Origin: Achatina immaculata
Lineage: Eukaryota; Mollusca; Gastropoda; Stylommatophora; Achatinidae
Direction: 5' to 3'
Assembly (NCBI GenBank): GCA_009760885.1
Contig: CM019708.1
Location: 13,678,531 to 13,742,530, forward strand
Length of the DNA: 64,000 nt
Positions 47,611 through 59,667 of this stretch are shown here, piece after piece (the first letter of the stretch is position 1; every line of letters starts with the position of its first letter). Under the pieces are notes generated by a model. That model ran no database searches. It was not told the DNA's origin and was given only the letters and a program-made list of their open reading frames with translations. A program made the translations under genes and the position numbers.

Positions 47611-47644
47611 TCCTGTGGAACGATAAAGCTGGGCTTTTTTGTTT

Positions 47645-48052
47645 TAGTTTGTTCTTGATGCTTCATACCTATATTATGTTTGTTCTTGATGTTTCATTCC
47701 TATAATATGTCTGTTCTTGATGCTTCATACCTATAAAATTTTTGTTCATGATGCTTTGTACCTATATTATGTTTGTTCTTGGTGCGTTACACCTATATTA
47801 TGTTTGTTCTTGGTGCGTTATACCTATATTATGTTTGTTCTTGATGCTTTATACCTACATTATGTTTGTTCTTGGTGCGTTATACCTATATTATGTTTGT
47901 TCTTGGTGCGTTATACCTATATTATGTTTGTTCTTGTTGCTTTATACCTATATTATGTTTGTTCTTGATGCTTCATACTTATATTCTGTTTGTTCTTGAT
48001 GCTTCATACTTATATTCTGTTTGTTCTTGATGCTTCATACCTGTAATCTGTT
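47645..48052 (+). repeat. 31-bp minisatellite, ~13 copies
   Basis: Units contain CCTATATTATGTTTGTTCTT then GGTGCGTTATA or variants. Confidence 0.92.
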
Positions 48053-48852
48053 ATTATATTTGTCCTTGATGTGTGTGCTCCATATCCATTTTATTCTCGT
48101 TGACACTGTTCTGACCCAGCCTGTTGTAGCTAGGACATCTGGTAAGAAACCCAGGTTATTATTGCTCCGATTTTTTAAGTGCTTGCTCTTTTCAACTTAA
48201 TGCTAGCGCTGAATTAGTTTGACAGACCATCATGAGTTCGTTGCTGAGGATGTCATAAATTCATTGCTGACTGCTTGTTTCATATTTTTTATATAAACGT
48301 GAAAAAAAAACCCGTGAAAGAAATGACGGGATTTACAAATGAAAGTATCGTGTTTTTTTTTAAACACTAATTGGATACCATTCTGGATTAAATTGTCCGA
48401 AATCGACATCAGTGATCTCGGAATTTTTATAGCAAAAAGAAATGTTCTCAGAAGGATTACCGCCACGCCAGGCACTGTTTACTTCTCCACACGACAATTA
48501 ACTACTGAAACGAAACAATCTAAACACAAACACTGGCCTTCCCCTCGTCTGACTGTGTGACGTGCTGGATACTACAGTCTCACAGACGTAGAAAATTATG
48601 ATATAAGATTTAGAGGTTATACTACTGTTCTAGAATGTTGGCCTATCTGTTAACGGCAAGCAAACAAACTAGGAATGTTCATGACCTAATCTTTCCTCGT
48701 TCAAGACGCGTCCAGATACAAGCAGCTACCTCATCACTTACATTAGATTTGTTCTCTTGTTTGTGGTGGAGTCTCTTTCTAGCTCTGGCCACGAATTAAA
48801 GAAAATCACTTCCGTCTACTCACCATCCGACTAGGTGCCCGTGTTTGGAGAT
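48053..48852. other. Unique stretch, no gene recognised
   Basis: Short overlapping frames on both strands (48230-48560). No motif. Confidence 0.5.
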
Positions 48853-48863
48853 CATCGATAAGG

Positions 48864-49140
48864 TAAGGTAAAGCTAATCCTGTCATGCCTTAGAGGCACA
48901 TAGGGATATGGTGTTAGTGGCCATATATTTTCTTGACCTGTCAGCACATTAGATACTACAGTATGATGTATACTACAGGGTGGTCAGTATCACGCCTGGC
49001 CGCCTTTCTTTCCTCAACTCCAGAAGAAGTCAGGTACCCATTTCTACAGCTGGGTGATTGGGGCGCCTCCGGCCAGATTTGAACCCACGACCTTCGCCAT
49101 GAGACATCAGTGCACTAAGAACTTCGCCACTCAGACACAG
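48864..49140 (-). mobile_element. Full-length tRNA-derived SINE with 11-bp target-site duplication
   Basis: The head (minus strand) has CTGAGTGGCGAAGTTC and B-box GGGTTCAAATC, then the GGGTACC joint and the core with GCGGCCAGGCGTGATACTGACC. CATCGATAAGG flanks it at 48853-48863 and 49141-49151. Confidence 0.85.
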
Positions 49141-49559
49141 CATCGATAAGGATTTGATGAATAATAATGAAGTTTTCTGTTACAGAGGTATAATCTACCA
49201 TCGTTAACTCTGTTTTTTTAACTTAATAACGAACGCACAATCCAGTGGAAGTACGGAATCAAGCAAGAAATGTTCTTTAACCAGGAAAACGATGGCTCTG
49301 TTTAAAAACTGTCTCAAGATCAGATTTAATTAGATACAGAACGAAAGACGAAGAATGTCAAGAAAATCTGAGGAGAGGGGAAAAAAATAAAGAACACTAA
49401 TTTGTGTTGAGAACTTGATGCTTGATGATTATTTCGCTGGAAACAAGACTCCATCATGCTGTTAGCGTCACTCTGGTCCTCCGAGCCGCGGTCACATCTG
49501 GCGTAGGCTGGACAGAGCCGCCTGGGGCACTGCATCAGTTCTTACATCATTTAAGCGAA

Positions 49560-50195
49560 AGTGTTTAAGTTTTCAGTTTTTCTGTGTTTCAAGTGAAGGC
49601 GAAGAACTTTTGAGTTTTTTAAAAATATTTCCACTGAAGGTGTATAACTTTTGAGTTCTTAAAGGTTTTAATTGAAGATGCATAATGTTTATAAGTTCTT
49701 GAATGTTTCTACTTAATGTGTATAACATTTGAGCTCTTAAAGGTTTCTACTGAAGATGCATAATGTTTATAAGTTCTTGAATGTTTCTACTGAAGGTGTA
49801 TAACTTTTGCATTCTTGAAAGTTTCTACTGAAGGTGTATAACTTTTGAATTCTTGAAAGTTTCTACTGAAGATTTATAACTTTTGAATTCTTGAATGTTT
49901 CTACTGAAATTGTATAACTTTTGAATTCTTGAAAGTTTCTACTAAAGGTGCATGACTTTTGAGTTCTTGAATGTTTCTACTGAAGGTACGTAACTTTTGA
50001 GTTCTTGAGAATTTCTACTGAGGATGCGTAACTTTTGAGTTTTTGAGCGTTTCTACAAAAGTTGTTTAACTTTTGAATTCTTGAAAGTTTCTGCTGAATG
50101 ATAACTTTTGAGTTCTCAAATGTTTCTACTGAAGGCGCATAACTTTTGAGTTCTTGAACGTTTCTACTGAAGGTGTATAACTTTTTGAGTTTTAT
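49560..50195 (+). repeat. 38-bp minisatellite, ~16 copies
   Basis: Units contain TTTCTACTGAAGGTGTATAA and CTTTTGAGTTCTTGAA. Confidence 0.9.
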
Positions 50196-51586
50196 TAACT
50201 ACTTAAGCTGTGACGATTGGTTCCTGTGTTTGGAAAATATTACTTTTAATAGAGGTAGTAAATATATGTGCCTTTTTTGTTTAGCAGTGATCCAGTTGCC
50301 TGCAGATTCTTGATCTTTGTTACAGTGCAAGTAATATAGTGATGTCTGTAGCTGTTTTTTTTTTTTCGTGTCTTGTTCTTGTTCTCTCTCCTTAGATCTG
50401 CGGGCAGAATGCTCACTGCAGCCGGTGTGGTGAAGATGTTTAATAACCAGTATTGTATCGGATGAGGAGTGGGTTATGATGGGTTTTTTTGGCAGATCCG
50501 AAGTGAAATTAGAAAAGGCAGATAAAGATGCAATGCCTCTTTAGCCGACTCCTCTGATATTTAAACTATTTCTTATCTCTTTAGCCAGGTGAAGTCGATT
50601 GCTGGAGCACCAACGAAGAAGGTGGATAGAGTATTAGTCGACTATGGTTCGCCAACTATCAGAAGAGAAGTTAGCTATGGGTTGCAGACTACTGCTTCAC
50701 ACTAAAACTTTACTCCCTGCTGTTCTGTGTACCACGTGGTTTGCTTGTCAGGTTGATGAGAAAGAAGAGCGGTTCTCATATAAAGGAGGGCCGGGGCGTA
50801 AAACTGTAGACGGTTTACAGTGCGTTACTGAAGGTCTCACATCAGAGATGATGATGGATGATGTCACTAAATTCCTTTCATGTGACTGTTTTGCGAGGTT
50901 AAAAGGTTTCAAATTTGAAATTTCACGACTAAATTATTGGTGCTATTCTAAGGTGGGGCATGTCCTACAAGGCAGCGCAAATGGAACAGGTCCCAAACAC
51001 AGAAGACGGTTCTCACGTTATATTTCGTATTCCCGCGCTGACACTGGTCGACGCTATCGCTCAAGCTGGGGTCCATTTTACCTTTCTCTCACTTTTTTCT
51101 CTTTCTCTCTCTCTTTTCCTCTCTCTCTCCCTCTTTCTCTCTCTCCCTCTCGGTCTTTCCTGTTGCCGTTTTCTTCAGCCAGTTCTCTCTTGTTTCTTTG
51201 AGTTATTTATTTTCTCCGTGTGCCTACAGAAAAATACGAAGTCGAACTGAACGTTAACTTGAGTTTTTCGCTAAAAGAATCGAAACCAAGTAACAGACAC
51301 GTGTTGTACAGATACGTAAGTTATTACTGTAATATGCCTGTGCAGAGGCAAATCGTCCATTTTAGGAGTAAGGCACCAGTAGATCAGATCAAAGATAGCC
51401 GCTTCGTTGGTAATATGCACGAGAGAAGAGCAGCGCATAGTTATTTGTTCTTTGGAGGAGAAGATGAGAAGCCTGCAGAACGAAGAGGCAGAGAATGAAC
51501 AGGAGAATACCAAACAATCACCTCATCAGTGACATGAAAGAGCGTCGCGAGAAAGCTGAAGAAAATGGCTTTCTATCACACGTAGT
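50196..51586 (+). other. Unique stretch with unassigned frames
   Basis: A 185-codon frame (50644-51201) and an overlapping 96-codon frame (50960-51250) both end in low-complexity Ser/Leu sequence encoded by a CT-rich run (51085-51160). The first half (50644-51070) is non-repetitive and cysteine-containing, but no family is recognised. Confidence 0.35.
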
Positions 51587-51765
51587 TTTTCAACGTTGAT
51601 GAATGTTCTTAAATGTTGACGAATGTTCTTAAATGTTGATGAATGTTCTTAAATTTTGATGAATATTCTTAAATGTTGATGAATGTTCTTAAATGTTGAC
51701 AAATGTTCTTAAATGTTGATGAATATTCTTAAATGCTGATGAATGTTCTTAAATATTGATGAATG
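51587..51765 (+). repeat. 20-bp minisatellite, 9 copies
   Basis: Units AATGTTGATGAATGTTCTTA with few changes. Confidence 0.92.
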
Positions 51766-51914
51766 CTCGGTACGTTAGAATCAGCCATAGACGAAGCATG
51801 ACACCAAAGGTTTGTAAAAATTTTCCTCGCTGAAACAAAACAGAAAAAGAAGGAAATCTGTTCAACTCCGCCGGTTAGAAAATTAGTGCTCACGCTCTTT
51901 TGGGTCTGTAAAGA

Positions 51915-52238
51915 CTCGGAGAAACCACTGTCAACAGCGAAACACTGTGATCTCATTAAGAACTATTGAAGGAAGGAACCACTGTCACTTGCGAAACATA
52001 CTGTGATCTGCTTAAGGACTACTTGGATTAACCACTGTCAACAGCGAAACATACTGTGATCTGCTTAAAAACTACCTGAGGGAAGGAGCCACTGTCAACA
52101 GCGAAACATACTATGATCTGCTTAAAAACTACCTGAGGGAAGGAACCACTGTCAACAGCGAAACATACTGTGATCTGTTTAAGAACTACTTGAATTAACC
52201 ACTGTCAACAGCGAAACATACTGTGATGTGCTTAAATA
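51915..52238 (+). repeat. ~57-bp repeat, ~6 copies
   Basis: Units contain ACCACTGTCAACAGCGAAAC and TACTGTGATCTGCTTAA. The mariner remnant begins just after it. Confidence 0.85.
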
Positions 52239-52285
52239 CTAACTGAAACCAGCAATCAGGTCAAAACGTCGTATTTTGCTTAATT

Positions 52286-52680
52286 ATGGCATTTTGTTAC
52301 AGCATGTTAACGCACAAAATGAACAGCACGTGCAGCAGTTCATCAAATCACGAATTTACGCATGGCATGTCTTCCACATCTTACTTGTTCACCCGACCTC
52401 GCACCATATGATTATCACGTGTTTGGTCCCCTCGAGGAGGCGCTAGATGTGAAGAAATCAGTTCGAAAGAAGAGACAAAAGAGGCCGAGCACAGCTGGTT
52501 ACAGAGTCAGACATATTTTCTTTTCTCGAGGAATCCAGACTTTAGCGAATCGGTGGCAACTCTGTATTGAATGTGGTGGGAACTTTGCTGAAACGCGATG
52601 CAACGTTGTCTATCATATGTGTACATTTTATTCCAATTAAAAAAAAAATTAAGGTTATTTTTTTACTCACCCTCGTATTT
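52286..52680 (+). mobile_element. Mariner-type transposase remnant
   Basis: The frame contains CSPDLAPYDYHVFGPLEEAL, the diagnostic SPDLAP-DYHLF box around the last catalytic aspartate of mariner transposases. It continues to FFSRGIQTLANRWQLCIECGGNFAE, the normal C-terminus. The N-terminal half is missing or frameshifted. The sequence to about 52678 ends in a CCCTCGTA-like motif resembling a mariner inverted-repeat end. Confidence 0.85.
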
Positions 52681-53401
52681 CCGACTATGACAAATGGGCC
52701 TGAAATCAAGATGCGAAGACCGCTGAGAACCATTCAAACCTCCTTTTTTTAACCAGCAATTAAACTCATGTCGTTGCGTTCAGAGATCGAAAGACTCCAA
52801 GGCGACCATCCTTCAGGATTAGCGCTCTCGTAATTAAGGGGGAAAAAAAACAGAAAAGATGTGGAAACTTTGTCGTATGCAAAACAAAATCTGAAAATCA
52901 TTCAAGATGGCAGAACAAGGACGTGTGCTGTCTTAGACAGACCACCCTTTTATCGATGCCTTTAACCCTTTCTCTTCCGATTTAAAAAAAAAAACTGTAA
53001 GTCTACTGTAGATTCCCGGTTAATTTCAGGTTTACTTTCCTCGTTCTAAAGATACATTCTCGCCTGCCTGTTCTTCATAATTTCTGAACAAAATTTATGA
53101 AAGCAAACTTGTAATTACCGTAAATAATTTTCTCGTTTTGGGATTAATAATGAAATTTATTTTTGAAACAAGAATCTTGTATAATTCTTAGAGAAGCGAG
53201 AGACTCTAAAAAAAGTTTTAAGAATTATTTCAAACTGAACTAATGTGATTTTTTTTTTCAGTATTGTGGTGGATGTAGAGTTTTAAACGACAGTAAATAC
53301 AAAAATGTGATTCGTGTTATTTACTGCTAAAACATGGCGTACGTGATAATGGATAATAAAAAGTGTTCACGTGTTGTGAGTGCTGGCCGGTATTCTATGA
53401 G

Positions 53402-53632
53402 TTAACTCTTTTTAGTTCAAAAACAACACTGGCAGTGCTGGTAGATTTTGCATGAATATGCTAACCAGTTAAGAGCGATATTTAGGCTAAGTCTAAATAA
53501 AAATGAAAAGTAGCACATTTCCAACCCAGCCCATATTGTTAACTCATAGAGTAGCTCCCTTGGAGTTTCTGTCTACCAAAATTTCTCAACGAAATGTATT
53601 CTGACACAGCACGGAAAATAATGAAGAGTTAA
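53402..53632. mobile_element. TTAA-bounded MITE (piggyBac-like), 231 bp
   Basis: Perfect 9-bp inverted ends (TTAACTCTT and AAGAGTTAA). The interior is shared with the 34320-34480 region (AGTAGCACATTTC, CATAGAGTAGCTCCC). Confidence 0.6.
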
Positions 53633-54354
53633 ATGGTTAAGAAGTTTATGTCACGCGAAACTGAAAATCCAAAACTGGTTTGTGTTAGAAATCTTTGAAT
53701 GAGATTAGAAAATGGTTAATACAAAACTCTAAAAACGCTTTACAAATTTCTGCTTTACAAACCGTATCTCGGTGTATATGGTCACATATAATATGAAATA
53801 CTTCCATTTTCTTCTAAAAATCAAAGCCAGAAACCCTTGTTTTGAACAGTCTCAGAATGGAGTCTTGTTAAGAAAAGTCTCACGTTGTGAAAAAAAGGAG
53901 CGACATCCGTTATGGCGGCTGACAAACTTCCGGTTCCTGTTAACTAAACTAATAAAGCAACAAAGCTACTCCAAATATGACCTTTTCTTGCTGCATTCCA
54001 TTCTTCCTTCAGTTACCTTTATCAGAAATCAGAGACAAATTCTAAAACTGAAACCTTCGTCATGAAGTCGCCGCCCTCTCACAGTTTCATGTTGTGAAAT
54101 ATTTCTTCTTCTTTATCGACAGTCAGGTTCCATGCACGTCGACGTTCTGAAAAAACACCAGGAAAAAAAAAAGTGGAACGCCGGAGAACTGGCTAAGCCT
54201 AGGTAGTCTCAGCACTGAACAGAACTAAAGACATGTCAGTCTAACGAGCTGCTCTTTTCGTCAGTGTTTTACTTTTTTTTTTTTTTTTGCATAAGGATAA
54301 AAATATTTGGGCGTGGTTATCAAGGATGAAAGCCAAGTTCTCATTTATACAAAT

Positions 54355-54425
<71 letters not shown>

Positions 54426-55445
54426 TATATAATTAAACTGCTATTCGCAGATAATCCAGGAAGTATTTGGAAATTCCAGCTTATATTTTTAGAAGTCATA
54501 AAACACACCTTGCAATCAGTATTACTTCATTTGAAACGGATACACCAGTGTACAAAAGTTCTTTGTTTCGGAAAGACATGTCAAAGTTTTTAATTCGCTG
54601 TGGTGTTTGACTGTATTCTCATCTGGTGTGACACCATTTTTCGCAGTTATTTAATCTTTGAATTGACATATTGTAAAGGTAAGTATTCTATAGAAGCAAG
54701 TATTTTATAGAAGTTACCATTTTACAGTTGTGTTTCCAAAGCGTGCTGGAGAAACTGGCTACTCGATTGGCTCCATCATTGAAGGTAAAGGGTAGATTCC
54801 TACCTCGATGGGTTGATACAGAAGAAGGGCCTCTCTTAGATTTTGGAAAGGGTTTTAGTCAAGCTATAAACCAGTTTCCATAACATATTTTTCGTAGGAT
54901 CTAAGTTTCTGGTAAAAAAAAAATCTATTGTTTAAACAACCTTATTAAAATTCATTTTCGCTACAGCGTGTAAATGTTACATTCTGCTTCTTCTGTGTAA
55001 CATTCTCAAAAGTCAGCTCGAACTCTGAAATGATTCCATGAGTTTTATCGTACTTCATGAGTTAGACACTCCAAGAAACTTATCACATCGTGCCCACGTG
55101 GCAAATGATCGTTAGTGCCATTTGCTGGTGTGTGGAAATTGTGATTGCTCAATCATCATTCTACTCCAGAATGTTTACATCATTCGTCCTTTTCATTTGA
55201 GCTACAATTCTATCACAGCTGTTTCTGATGTCCTGTTTACACTTTACCATTTCTTACGCCACAAATATTTAAGGGACGTTTGGAAACAAAACTATGCTCT
55301 CAAAAGGTCACTTCAGCTTATTTTTGTAGCACACTTCCTCCAGGTTTTTTGCTAGGCTGGTTCCTTTCTTCTGTGTCTTCTGAAATGTTACGCTGTCAGG
55401 TTTTCAAAGACCGATTTCACAATGTTTAAACTGGCCAATCTCAGT
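53633..55445. other. Unique stretch, no gene recognised
   Basis: AT-rich with the AT array at 54359. No convincing ORF. Confidence 0.5.
54359..54422. repeat. AT dinucleotide array
   Basis: Uninterrupted AT run of about 64 bp. Confidence 0.95.
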
Positions 55446-55915
55446 CAGTCAATCATTTGCATGTCCCTTGCGGAACTTTGCCTCCCTAACAGCTCTCCTG
55501 CAGGCCTCTCGGTTGTATGCAAGATGCCCTGCTGCTGATGCATCATTTGCAAATTATCAACGATGTCTTGCAGCCATCTTCGCCTTGGTCTTCTTCTCTT
55601 TCTTTTCCCCATTTTGTGCCCTTCCAAGACGGTCTTCTCTAAATTATCAGGACCTTTAATGTGTCCAAAATATTTAAGTTTTCTCTGTTAAATCCTTTTT
55701 ACTAGCCAGCCTTCTTCAATATTAAGTTCTTGCAGTATGTTCTTTTTGTGTCCATTATATTTGAAAAACCATTCTGTAGCATTTACATTCAAAGGCGTTT
55801 ATGTGTTTCTCGGCTGTTTTGTTAAGGCATATGTTGTGATGGGAAAGATGCATGCCCTTAAAAGTCTTATTTTCGTAGTTCTGTCTGTTCCTCTCCACAG
55901 CTTCTTTAGTTGGCC
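55446..55915 (-). mobile_element. LINE-A 3' fragment, reverse orientation
   Basis: The minus strand carries the GKRKRRRPRRRWLQDIVDNLQ block and a CTGA-type tail next to 55440. Internal deletions remove part of the YGCETWTLNK region. The flanks contain GGCCAATCT (near 55434) and GGCCTAATCT (near 55912), a possible imperfect target-site duplication. Confidence 0.82.
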
Positions 55916-56199
55916 TAATCTAATTATCCTTTTTATATACATTTCCTAGCAGATTTAGCTTTGAATTCCAAAAGTCTAAATTATGATGACATAAAATTTT
56001 CAATAAACTGACCACGCTTGTTGGAGATCAAACAGCATGTGTCTCATTTCTTATTTTAGGTTTTTGTTGGTAGTAGCGACTTGGCTATAGTGATTGTATT
56101 AACAGAGTTAGTAACAGAAGCAGTGATGATAGTGAGGGAATTACTTAATGGTATTGCCTGGAAAATAGTAGTTATGCTGAAGTAGCTGTTGATAAAGCA

Positions 56200-56480
56200 C
56201 TCGAGACTTGAAAGTAGTAATCTGAGACATGAAGGTAATCATTTGAGACTTGAAAGTAGTAATCTGAGACATGAAGGTAATCATTTGAGACTTGAAAGTA
56301 GTAATCTGAGACATGAAGGTAATCATTTGAGACTTGAAAGTAGTAATCTGAGACATGAAGGTAATCATTTGAGACTTGAAAGTAGTAATCTGAGACTTGA
56401 AAGTAGTGTAGTGGTTTGAGACTTGAAAGTAGTGTAGTGGTTTGAGACTTGAAAGTAGTAATTTGAGATCTGAAGATAGT
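56200..56480 (+). repeat. 42-bp minisatellite, ~5 copies plus partials
   Basis: Units contain GAGACTTGAAAGTAGTAATC and TGAGACATGAAGGTAATC. The period is divisible by three. Confidence 0.9.
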
Positions 56481-56612
56481 GACCTGAGACAAGTAATTCG
56501 TGATTTCAAGCTTGACTTGTGAACTGGCATAATGGACTTGAACACAAAACTTCCAGCTACTATAGCAACAGCAGTCACAGCAGCAACTGTGGTAGTGGTG
56601 GAAATGTCAATG

Positions 56613-56768
56613 CTGATAAGTGTAGTAGTAGTAGTAGAAATAGTAGTAGTAGTAGTAGTAGTAGTAGAAGCAGTAATAGTAGTAGTAGTAGTAGTAGTAG
56701 TTGTTGTTGTTGTTGTTGTAGTAGTAATAGTAACAGCAGCAGCAGTTGCAGCAGCAGCAGCAGTAGTA
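56613..56768 (+). repeat. GTA/GTT/GCA trinucleotide array
   Basis: A compound trinucleotide run with several phase blocks. Confidence 0.93.
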
Positions 56769-56909
56769 AAATTTGTTCAGAGGTAATAAATAGTGACAAT
56801 ACGAGTATTTGCAGTAAATCTTGAACAGATGATATGATATCAATGTCAGGTATATCCCCTGACGAAGTACACAGCGACAGTATTTAACCACCACTTGTAA
56901 CAGGTGTTG

Positions 56910-56933
56910 AAATACTGTTGTTACTGTTGTCGC

Positions 56934-56976
<43 letters not shown>

Positions 56977-56977
56977 A
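56910..56977 (+). repeat. GTT trinucleotide array
   Basis: GTT repeats, 620 bp upstream of the neuropeptide ORF. Confidence 0.93.
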
Positions 56978-57059
56978 TACAGACGCCTGAAGCGTGGTTG
57001 TAGCAGTACTGATATGTGTTGTTGTTGAGTGTAGCGTTTGCTAAGGTAATTAGCTTGGA

Positions 57060-57590
57060 ATAATGCTATCATTTCTTCTTTATTTCAGGCACATAAACCC
57101 TCAGCAAGATCAAGTCACCTTTAACGTGAACAAGACCAGACGACAACGGAAGCAAAATAAAAACCAACTTCATTAAACAGCATTAAATAACGGTAGTCAT
57201 AAAGGCTAGATCTGAGAGACTCTCAGTTTATTTGGAGGCAACATAGGTAATCAGGAAAACATATACAAAGTGTCAAGTATTTTTTAAAAAGCAAACTCTT
57301 TACTCTTCTCTTTCCATTTATTTCAGTCAGATTTACTTCAAACGTGAAAGTCAAGAAATGTCTGGCTAGTTTTTGACTTGCCTGATAATTGTCCACCGCA
57401 GAAGACAACTAAACGTAATTATAATTTGGAATATTAAATTATTTGTACATACTCAGCGAGAAGGAAATATTTCTTGACAGACTGACAAATGTATTAACAG
57501 CAACGTTTAAATAAAAGAAAAATTCTGAATTCTTAAGTATTTTCATATTCTGAGCATTCAAGATTCACGGGTAGATTTTAAAAAAAAATA
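57060..57590 (+). promoter_or_regulatory. Upstream region of neuropeptide gene with two candidate splice acceptors
   Basis: Two pyrimidine-rich tracts ending in TTTCAG, with AG at 57087-57088 and at 57325-57326, match the 3' splice consensus. A weaker one ends in TTCAAG near 57563. The first ATG of the precursor lies downstream of all three, so the annotated exon may continue a spliced 5' leader whose first exon is outside the recognisable sequence. No TATA box could be assigned with confidence. Confidence 0.3.
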
Positions 57591-58148
57591 ATGATGGATG
57601 CTACACGATCATGTGTGAATCATGTTATTGTTATTATGGCTTTTATCCTGCTCATTTCCCTGGCCACGCAGTTTGCCAGAGCGGATGACGAAGACGAAGG
57701 GTGTGGTCATAACTGTCAATCAATAGATCCCGACCCATCTCAGATGTCACGCTGTGTTCGTTACGCCTGTCGTAGGCGTGTCTTCAGATATTTCATCAGG
57801 TTTGGCAAACGCGCAGGAGCTGGTGGAGATGACGATCAACAACAGCCCAAAGAGAGGCCGCAGTCACGACTTCAAAATTATCGCCCATACTCGTCTCACC
57901 AACAGCAGGCATTGAGGGCCATGTGGCCAGAATCTAAATTACACACTCCTGAAAACCTACTGCCAGTTAGCTCTAAGTCAGAACTTGGTCAAGCAGATCA
58001 GCTGACACAGTTCGAACAAGATCACGTGGTGGGTGCAGACGCAGACCCACAACAACGTCACGCCCCGTCTCTAGAGACTGAGCTACAACAGGATGGAAGC
58101 CGTGGACGCCAAGCTAAACTGATTGGACTATTGCTCAGGTTTCAGTGA
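57591..58148 (+). CDS. Secreted neuropeptide-like precursor with one RFamide peptide
   Basis: An uninterrupted 185-codon ORF. Residues 1-31 look like a signal peptide: a short polar start, a hydrophobic core from about V12 to L24, and an A-R-A motif ending at residue 31. An acidic stretch (DDEDEG) follows. Four cysteines lie at 38, 42, 55 and 60 (CX3CX12CX4C). Then come three arginines (61-63), the octapeptide VFRYFIRF (64-71), and G72-K73-R74, the standard amidation and dibasic cleavage signal, so the predicted product is VFRYFIRF-amide. Residues 75-185 are Gln-rich and polar, have no further dibasic sites, and end in LLLRFQ. Two ATGs are in tandem; the second has the better context (A at -3, G at +4). 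A polyadenylation signal lies 58 bp after the stop. Processing is known for RFamide precursors in general; the family is not recognised. It would act extracellularly, probably through a GPCR. No paralogue is visible nearby. Confidence 0.8.
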   Translation: MMDATRSCVNHVIVIMAFILLISLATQFARADDEDEGCGHNCQSIDPDPSQMSRCVRYACRRRVFRYFIRFGKRAGAGGDDDQQQPKERPQSRLQNYRPYSSHQQQALRAMWPESKLHTPENLLPVSSKSELGQADQLTQFEQDHVVGADADPQQRHAPSLETELQQDGSRGRQAKLIGLLLRFQ

Positions 58149-58205
58149 AGAACATTTTCGCCCTTGCCCTCTGCTGTTTGACGTTTCAACAGCTCTTGTC
58201 AAAAT

Positions 58206-58211
58206 AATAAA
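58206..58211 (+). promoter_or_regulatory. Polyadenylation signal AATAAA of the neuropeptide gene
   Basis: A canonical AATAAA lies 58 bp after the precursor's stop codon and is followed within about 60 bp by a GT-rich stretch. Position and orientation fit 3' end formation for this gene. Confidence 0.65.
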
Positions 58212-58499
58212 CGCTATGTTTAACAAAGCAGCTGCTTCCTGTGTTTAACTGTTTTAACTGTGTTTTGTAGAGCTTTACTAAATAAGCGTTTTTAACTGGA
58301 CTTAGTGCCGGTTATGATCATGTCTGGAGCAGTCAGCATATTTTCTTAACACACTCTGACATGCACGAAACTTCAGCACATACAAAGGAGCACCAAAAAA
58401 AAAGTAAAGGCAACTTACTCTTTGATGGCGTTAACTGTGAGAAAACCAGCACAACGGTTCCATGCCTTCTCCATATAGTTGCCCCCTGCGGGTCGATAC

Positions 58500-59667
58500 A
58501 CTTCTTGTATCATTATACTAGTGTCTTCACTTCTTGTATCATTACACTAGCTTCTTCATTTCTTATATCATAACACTAGTTTCTTCACTTCTTGTATCAC
58601 TACACTAGCTTATTCACTTCTTATATCATTACACCAGTTTCTTCACTTCTTATACCATTACACCAGTTTCTTCACTTCTTATACCATTACACCAGTTTCT
58701 TCACTTCTTATACCATTACACCAGTTTCTTCACTTCTTATACCATTACACCAGTTTCTTCACTTCTTATACCATTACACCAGTTTCTTCACTTCTTATAC
58801 CATTACACCAGTTTCTTCAATTCTTATACCATTACACCAGTTTCTTCACTTCTTATACCATTACACCAGTTTCTTCACTTCTTATACCATTACACCAGTT
58901 TCTTCACTTCTTATACCATTACACCAGTTTCTTCACTTCTTATACCATTACACCAGTTTCTTCACTTCTTATACCATTACACCAGTTTCTTCACTTCTTA
59001 TACCATTACACCAGTTTCTTCACTTCTTATACCATTACACCAGTTTCTTCACTTCTTATACCATTACACCAGTTTCTTCAATTCTTATACCATTACACCA
59101 GTTTCTTCACTTCTTATACCATTACGCTACTTTACTCACTTATTATACTGTTACACTAGTTTCTTCACTTCTTGTACCATTACGCTAGTTTCTTCAATTC
59201 TTATACCATTACGCTAGTTTCTTCACTTCTTATACCATTACACTAGTTTCTACACTTCTTATACCATTACACCAGTTTCTTCACTTCTTATACCATTACA
59301 CTATTTTCTCCACTTCTTATACCATTACACCAGTTTCTTCACTTCTTTTACCATTACGCCAGTTTCTTCACTTCTTGTACCAATACGCTAGTTTCTTCAC
59401 TTCTTGTACCAATACGCTAGTTTCTTCACTTCTTGTACCAATACGCTAGTTTCTTCACTTCTTGTACCAATACGCTAGTTTCTTCACTTCTTGTACCAAT
59501 ACGCTAGTTTCTTCACTTCTTGTACCAATACGCTAGTTTCTTCACTTCTTGTACCAATACGCTAGTTTCTTCACTTCTTGTACCAATACGCTAGTTTCTT
59601 CACTTCTTGTACCAATACGCTAGTTTCTTCACTTCTTGTACCAATACGCTAGTTTCTTCACTTCTTG
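58500..59667 (+). repeat. 29-bp minisatellite, ~40 copies in two subfamilies
   Basis: The left two thirds carry TTATACCATTACACCAGTTT units and the right third CTTGTACCAATACGCTAGTT units, each homogeneous. It begins about 350 bp after the neuropeptide gene's stop. Confidence 0.94.

Noticed and set aside
56519..56824. Poly-Ser/poly-Val/poly-Leu frames
   Set aside because: Compound trinucleotide repeat open in several frames.
58592..59188. 198-codon frame with YHYTSFFTSYTITPVSS-type repeats
   Set aside because: 29-bp minisatellite; no unique coding sequence.
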